Assembly (NCBI RefSeq): GCF_000382425.1
Contig: NZ_KB908301.1
Coordinates: forward strand, 1-64,000
Direction of reading: 5' to 3'
DNA length: 64,000 bases
Origin: Empedobacter brevis NBRC 14943 = ATCC 43319
GTDB taxonomy: Bacteria; Bacteroidota; Bacteroidia; Flavobacteriales; Weeksellaceae
Positions 60,395-64,000 of the stretch are shown one piece after another. Every line of letters starts with the position of its first letter. Position 1 is the first letter of the stretch. A program made the translations under genes and the position numbers. Under the pieces are notes generated by a model. That model saw only the letters and a list, made by a program, of their open reading frames with translations. It ran no database searches and was not told where the DNA came from.

Positions 60395-60817
60395 TTAATA
60401 CGCTTCGTTTACCCAATTCTTTGCTTCCTGAACCACATGATGCAATGTAACTTGTGCTTCAGGAAATTTTTCTTGAATATGTTTTGCAGTAGCATCGGCA
60501 GAATAAACTGAACGATGTTGTCCTCCTGTGCAACCAAAATTAATCTCTAAATTTTCGAAATCACGATTCAAGTAATCTTCAATTGAAATGTCAACAAGTT
60601 GAAAAACTCCTTCCAGGAAAACGGCAATTTTAGTTTCGGTTTCCAAGTATTTTTTTACTTCTTCATCGCGACCTGTTAAGGTCTTGTATTCTTGTATACG
60701 TCCCGGGTTTAAGATGCCACGACAATCAAAAACAAAACCTCCTCCATTTCCGGTCGGATCTGTGGGAATACCTTTTTTGTATGAAAAACTACGAACGTTG
60801 ATGTTTAATTTAGCCAT
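60395..60817 (-). CDS. RapZ C-terminal-domain protein
   Basis: The 140-residue stand-alone protein matches the C-terminal domain of RapZ: VRSFSYKKGIPTDPTGNGGG, FVFDCRGILNPGR, then INFGCTGGQHRSVYSADATA. The N-terminal P-loop NTPase of full RapZ is absent. In enterobacteria this domain binds glucosamine-6-phosphate and regulates amino-sugar synthesis. The start ATGGCTAA overlaps the stop of the upstream kinase gene by 8 bases, so the two are coupled. Probably an amino-sugar sensor for this operon. Confidence 0.85.
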   Translation of the reverse strand: MAKLNINVRSFSYKKGIPTDPTGNGGGFVFDCRGILNPGRIQEYKTLTGRDEEVKKYLETETKIAVFLEGVFQLVDISIEDYLNRDFENLEINFGCTGGQHRSVYSADATAKHIQEKFPEAQVTLHHVVQEAKNWVNEAY

Positions 60818-61826
60818 TTATTTTATGATTTATGCGCTCTAACGTTTCTGGAAGAACAAGTATTTTTATAATATGTTTTAATTCAGGATAATTTTGTAAA
60901 ATAGGATAATCGATAATCGATTCTAAGTTTTTCAGACCAAATGAAATACTTTCTATAAAATGTTTTTTATGTTCAATCAAACCTCTGAAACCATAAGTTC
61001 CCAAAACTTGTAAAAGCCTTGCTACGACACAGTATTCATAGGATTGGCGGAAATCAATTGGCACTAAAGTCGGAATTTGCTTTTTTAGTTCTTCGTAATA
61101 AAATTCGTACAGCTCTTTCTTAAAAGTAAAGGGTAAATTTGCTTTTGCCTGCCAAATTAATGAAACCAAATCGTAGACAACAGGTCCGTATAAACCGCCT
61201 TGATAGTCGATAAAATAAGGTTTGTTTTCATGAATCATGATATTTCTGGTTTGAAAATCTCGAAAGACAAAACCTTGAGGCGAAAGTTGATCAAATTGAG
61301 ATGCAAATAAATCAAAGTCTTTAATTAATTTTCCTGCATTGTAATCGATTCCAAGAACATCCAAGAAATAAAAATTGAATTGAAATAAATCTCTTAGAAT
61401 TAGTGTTTTATCTAGTTTTGGGTAAGAAAATGTATGATTAAAATCGATACTGTTCTTCCCTTGGATTTGAGCTACAGCTAATTTTTCTAACGTCTTGAAG
61501 TAATAGGGTTTAGCATTTTCGAAATCATTTAAAACCATATTCATTAAGGTTTCGTTACCTAAATCGGATTGCACGTAGGTTTTGAAATCATCTGAAACCG
61601 AAATAATTTCCGGAACGTTGTCAATAACTTTTTTTAAATCAGAGGTAAATTGAATGAAAACTTTGTTTTCTTCAGTATTTGTACTTTCCGCCAGAATATA
61701 GGATTGATCTTGATCAAAAAACCTCGAATAAATCCGCGAAGACCCACCACCTGAAAGTTGCTGTAAACTATCAATGGATTTTTGGGTGAAATTTTCCTGT
61801 AAAAATTGAATCGTACTTTCAGTCAT
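60810..61826 (-). CDS. AmgK-like sugar kinase (aminoglycoside phosphotransferase fold)
   Basis: The 338-residue APH-fold kinase has a Gly-rich loop (LQQLSGGGSSRIYSRFF), Lys/Glu region and the catalytic/metal segment FVFRDFQTRNIMIHENKPYFIDYQGG (Brenner HxD-like FRDFxxxN and IDYQ). Operon partners are RapZ-C and a MurU-like nucleotidyltransferase, matching the AmgK-MurU cell-wall recycling route known from Pseudomonas. Substrate (MurNAc/GlcNAc) is inferred. First gene of the operon. Confidence 0.82.
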   Translation of the reverse strand: MTESTIQFLQENFTQKSIDSLQQLSGGGSSRIYSRFFDQDQSYILAESTNTEENKVFIQFTSDLKKVIDNVPEIISVSDDFKTYVQSDLGNETLMNMVLNDFENAKPYYFKTLEKLAVAQIQGKNSIDFNHTFSYPKLDKTLILRDLFQFNFYFLDVLGIDYNAGKLIKDFDLFASQFDQLSPQGFVFRDFQTRNIMIHENKPYFIDYQGGLYGPVVYDLVSLIWQAKANLPFTFKKELYEFYYEELKKQIPTLVPIDFRQSYEYCVVARLLQVLGTYGFRGLIEHKKHFIESISFGLKNLESIIDYPILQNYPELKHIIKILVLPETLERINHKING

Positions 61827-61929
61827 CAGAATATTTTGCGAAAGTTACGCATATCGAGAATGATTTAAAAATATTTGTTAGATGTAACTTTTTTTTAAAA
61901 TCTGCATCTATTTATTAAATGAAATTAAT

Positions 61930-62394
61930 ATGAAGAAAATAGCACTTATTATCGCAATGATCTCATTGCAATCTTGCATTACTGTAAAAGTGAATGCAGA
62001 TATAGATTCGACTAGCTTTTATTCGAAAGCAAATAATCCCAACATGAAAGCCCAAGGTACTTTTTTTGAAAAAGGAGTAGGAGATTCCAAGTGGTCAAAT
62101 TCAAACGGAGATAATTGGACAAAAGCCAAGTTTGAAGATGCTTCAGGAACGAGCTATATTAAACTGAATATAGCAAAGAGTTTAACGGCGAATTTTCATT
62201 CAAATATAAAAACGGATGGTGAAATTCATTTCGAAATTATAGATGAAAATGGAAAAGCTTTAGTTACTCGACATTTAGCAAACTCGAAAGAAGAGAATTT
62301 TACAGTTGATTTACCTGTTGGTGAGTACCAAGTTCGTTGGAATTCTACCAATGCGACAGGAAGTTATTTTTTGGAATGGAAAGAAGAAAAATAG
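61930..62394 (+). CDS. Hypothetical lipoprotein
   Basis: The 154-residue protein has a lipoprotein signal (IALIIAMISLQSC; lipobox LQSC). The mature part is Ser/Asn-rich and beta-like (YIKLNIAKSLTANFHSNIKT; VDLPVGEYQVRWNSTNATG). No family recognised. It stands alone between the AmgK-like gene (divergent) and a broken oxidoreductase gene. Confidence 0.7.
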   Translation: MKKIALIIAMISLQSCITVKVNADIDSTSFYSKANNPNMKAQGTFFEKGVGDSKWSNSNGDNWTKAKFEDASGTSYIKLNIAKSLTANFHSNIKTDGEIHFEIIDENGKALVTRHLANSKEENFTVDLPVGEYQVRWNSTNATGSYFLEWKEEK

Positions 62395-62470
62395 GATAAA
62401 ATTTAGCATATTTTTTAGGATTAGAAATTTCTTTTTGATGTAAATTTAGAAAGATTTTAAATAAACAATT

Positions 62471-63107
62471 ATGTCATTAATAGATGATTTGAAATGGCGC
62501 TATGCCACTAAAAAATATGATCCGTCATTACTTGTTGAAGAGGAAGACGTTAAAAGAATTGTTGAAGCTGCTCGTTTAGCACCTACTTCATCGGGTTTGC
62601 AACAGTTTAGAATTATAGTGATTAAAAAACAAAGCGTTACAACAAAAAATTGTTCCTATAGCTTATGATCAACAAATTATAGCAGATTGTTCTCATTTGT
62701 TGGTTTTTGTCGCTTGGGATCGTTATACGGAAGATCGCATTGATGCCATTTATGATTACACAACTGACGAACGAGAGTTACCTAGAGGTCGTTTTGGTTC
62801 GTATACAGACAGATTGAAAGGGATGTATTTACCTCAAACCTCTGATGAAAATTTTGCGCATACAGCCAGACAAGCTTACATTGGTTTAGGTTTTGCATTG
62901 GCACAAGCTGCAGAATTAAAAATTGATAGTACACCAATGGAGGGTTTTGATAATGCTGAGTTGGATGATTTGCTAGATTTGAAAGAGAAAGGAATGAAGA
63001 GTGTTTTGTTACTTCCTTTAGGATACAGAGACAGTGAAGATTGGTTGGCGCCAATGAAAAAAGTTCGAAATCCGATGAAAGATTTCGCGACTAAAGTATA
63101 TGAATAG
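62471..63107 (+). pseudogene. Nitroreductase-family NAD(P)H oxidoreductase, 1-base frameshift
   Basis: ATG 62471 gives LIDDLKWRYATKKYDPSLLV, then EAARLAPTSSGLQQFRIIVI, the FMN-binding N-terminal part of nitroreductases. After IKKQ at about 62632 the frame is lost. With one A removed from the AAAAAACAAAG stretch, reading continues ALQQKIVPIAYDQQIIADCS, then HLLVFVAWDRYTEDRID through to PMKDFATKVYE at 63107. The repaired protein would be about 212 residues, the normal NfsB-like size. Two short products result from the present sequence, neither expected to be functional. Confidence 0.85.
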
Positions 63108-63109
63108 TG

Positions 63110-63142
63110 AAAAAGGATTGAGTATTTCTCAATCCTTTTTTT
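63110..63142. terminator. Bidirectional terminator
   Basis: AAAGGATTGAG pairs with CTCAATCCTTT around TATTT, with A-tract before and T7 after. It serves the oxidoreductase gene and the convergent acyl-CoA dehydrogenase. Confidence 0.88.
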
Positions 63143-63159
63143 ATTTAATATCATTAATA

Positions 63160-64000
63160 TTAAATAAAAGCGCTGAATCCTGTAATAGATCGTCCGACAA
63201 TTAAAGAATTAATTTCTTTTGTTCCTTCGTAACTATAAATTGCTTCTGAATCGGCAACGAATCGAGCAACATCATGTTCTAATAAGATTCCATTTCCCCC
63301 CATTACTTCTCGAGCTCTTGAAACGATATCTCGTGTTCGCATGGTGCAAAAAACTTTGGCAAGAGAGGCGTGCTCATCCAGCAAAATACCTTCATCTTGC
63401 ATTTCAGATAATCTGAAAACTAAAGTTTGCATCGCTGTTAGATTAGATAACATTTCAACTAAATGCCCTTGTATCATTTGAAAAGACGCAATTGGCTTTC
63501 CAAATTGTTTACGTTTTCTTGTATAATCCAAAGCACTTTCATAAGCTCCTCGAGCACAACCGGTAGCCATCCACGCAACTCCGGCCCGTGTCATTCGAAG
63601 AACTTTTGCTGTATCTTTGAAAGAATTTGCGTTTTGCAAGCGATTTTCTTCCGTTATTAAACAATCTTTTAGTGTAATTAATCCATTCTGAACGATTCGT
63701 AATGCCATTTTCCCTTTAATTTTTTCAACAGAAAAACCGGGGTTATCTTTTTCAACAATAAAACCTTTTACTTCTCCATCTTCTATATCTCTTGCCCAAA
63801 TAATTACTAAATCAGCAAATGTTGCATTTCCAATCCATTTTTTTTGACCATTTAAAATCCAACCTTCAGAAGTTTTTTTACAAGTTGTAGTTAAACCTCC
63901 TGCTGCGCCGGAACCAACTTCGGGTTCAGTTAATCCGAAAGCTCCTATTTTTTCAAACTTTTGCATTAGTGGTAACCATTTTGCTTTCTGTTCTTCAGAA
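63160..64000 (-). CDS. Acyl-CoA dehydrogenase, glutaryl-CoA dehydrogenase-like, truncated by window edge
   Basis: The minus-strand frame is open at base 64000; the ATG at 63966 is internal (SEEQKAKWLPLM precedes it). FAD/substrate landmarks are FGLTEPEVGSGAAGG, WILNGQKKWIGNATFADLVII, RKRKQFGKPIASFQMIQ, EVMGGNGILLEHDVAR and the catalytic Glu-type segment AIYSYEGTKEINSLIVGRSITG. The EGTKEINSLI ending resembles glutaryl-CoA dehydrogenases. The N-terminal helical domain lies outside the window. Confidence 0.88.
   Translation of the reverse strand, partial: SEEQKAKWLPLMQKFEKIGAFGLTEPEVGSGAAGGLTTTCKKTSEGWILNGQKKWIGNATFADLVIIWARDIEDGEVKGFIVEKDNPGFSVEKIKGKMALRIVQNGLITLKDCLITEENRLQNANSFKDTAKVLRMTRAGVAWMATGCARGAYESALDYTRKRKQFGKPIASFQMIQGHLVEMLSNLTAMQTLVFRLSEMQDEGILLDEHASLAKVFCTMRTRDIVSRAREVMGGNGILLEHDVARFVADSEAIYSYEGTKEINSLIVGRSITGFSAFI

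Noticed and set aside
1-64000. tRNA, rRNA or tmRNA genes
   Set aside because: I saw no cloverleaf-like or rRNA-like sequence anywhere, including next to the integrase. A tRNA search tool was not available to confirm this.

Overview
The window comes from a low-GC Bacteroidota genome. The order is probably Flavobacteriales; a Weeksellaceae/Empedobacter-like host is plausible but unproven. Support for this includes TAnnTTTG -7 boxes ahead of many genes, few Shine-Dalgarno sequences, bacillithiol synthase BshA, PRTRC-type mobile-element genes, a Bacteroidota-type tyrosine integrase and a long-form PurL. No rRNA, tRNA or CRISPR array was seen.

Region 1 (1-14.2 kb) is an integrative element, more GC-rich than its surroundings over roughly 5.3-13.9 kb and read entirely on the minus strand. 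From the integrase leftward it holds a tyrosine recombinase, an SSB, a DUF932 protein, small element-specific proteins (one with an early amber codon) and the PRTRC cassette (E, C, an F-position protein, B, ThiF). Beyond that lie a two-gene Gabija-type defence system (gajA-gajB) and a partial IS66 element running off the left edge.

Region 2 (14.2-15.7 kb) is mostly non-coding. It has one orphan AT-rich gene, then a run of terminator-like hairpins. Among these are two tandem modules of about 112 nt that share a conserved 73-nt 5' block and end in different hairpins with T-tracts. They look like a pair of small RNAs.

Region 3 (15.7-23 kb) is chromosomal: a cold-shock style operon (DEAD-box helicase and a CSD protein), a small Fe-S protein, and a minus-strand operon of an LtaS-like transferase, a lipid kinase and a two-component system. 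An 11-bp direct repeat upstream of that operon may be a response-regulator site.

Region 4 (23-37 kb) is the de novo purine pathway: purL, purC, purF and purM, then purN, purH and purD. A guanine-class purine riboswitch lies in the purL leader. A frameshifted four-helix-bundle gene flanked by perfect inverted repeats sits between purF and purM. A PIF1-like helicase and a SlyD-type isomerase separate purM from purN.

Region 5 (37-64 kb) holds housekeeping and envelope genes: VF530, an ADP-ribosylglycohydrolase, CbpA/CbpM, RlmF, a cytochrome c, TerC, a GH3/beta-lactamase pair split at an A9 tract, BshA, Lon, two paralogous amidases around a TonB-receptor scar, the MoxR-DUF58-DUF4350-DUF4129-SpoIIM/RDD cluster, and an AmgK/RapZ-C/MurU-like operon. 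An oxidoreductase gene with a 1-base frameshift and an acyl-CoA dehydrogenase cut by the right edge close the window. NagZ-like GH3, the amidases and the AmgK/MurU-like operon together suggest peptidoglycan turnover and amino-sugar recycling.
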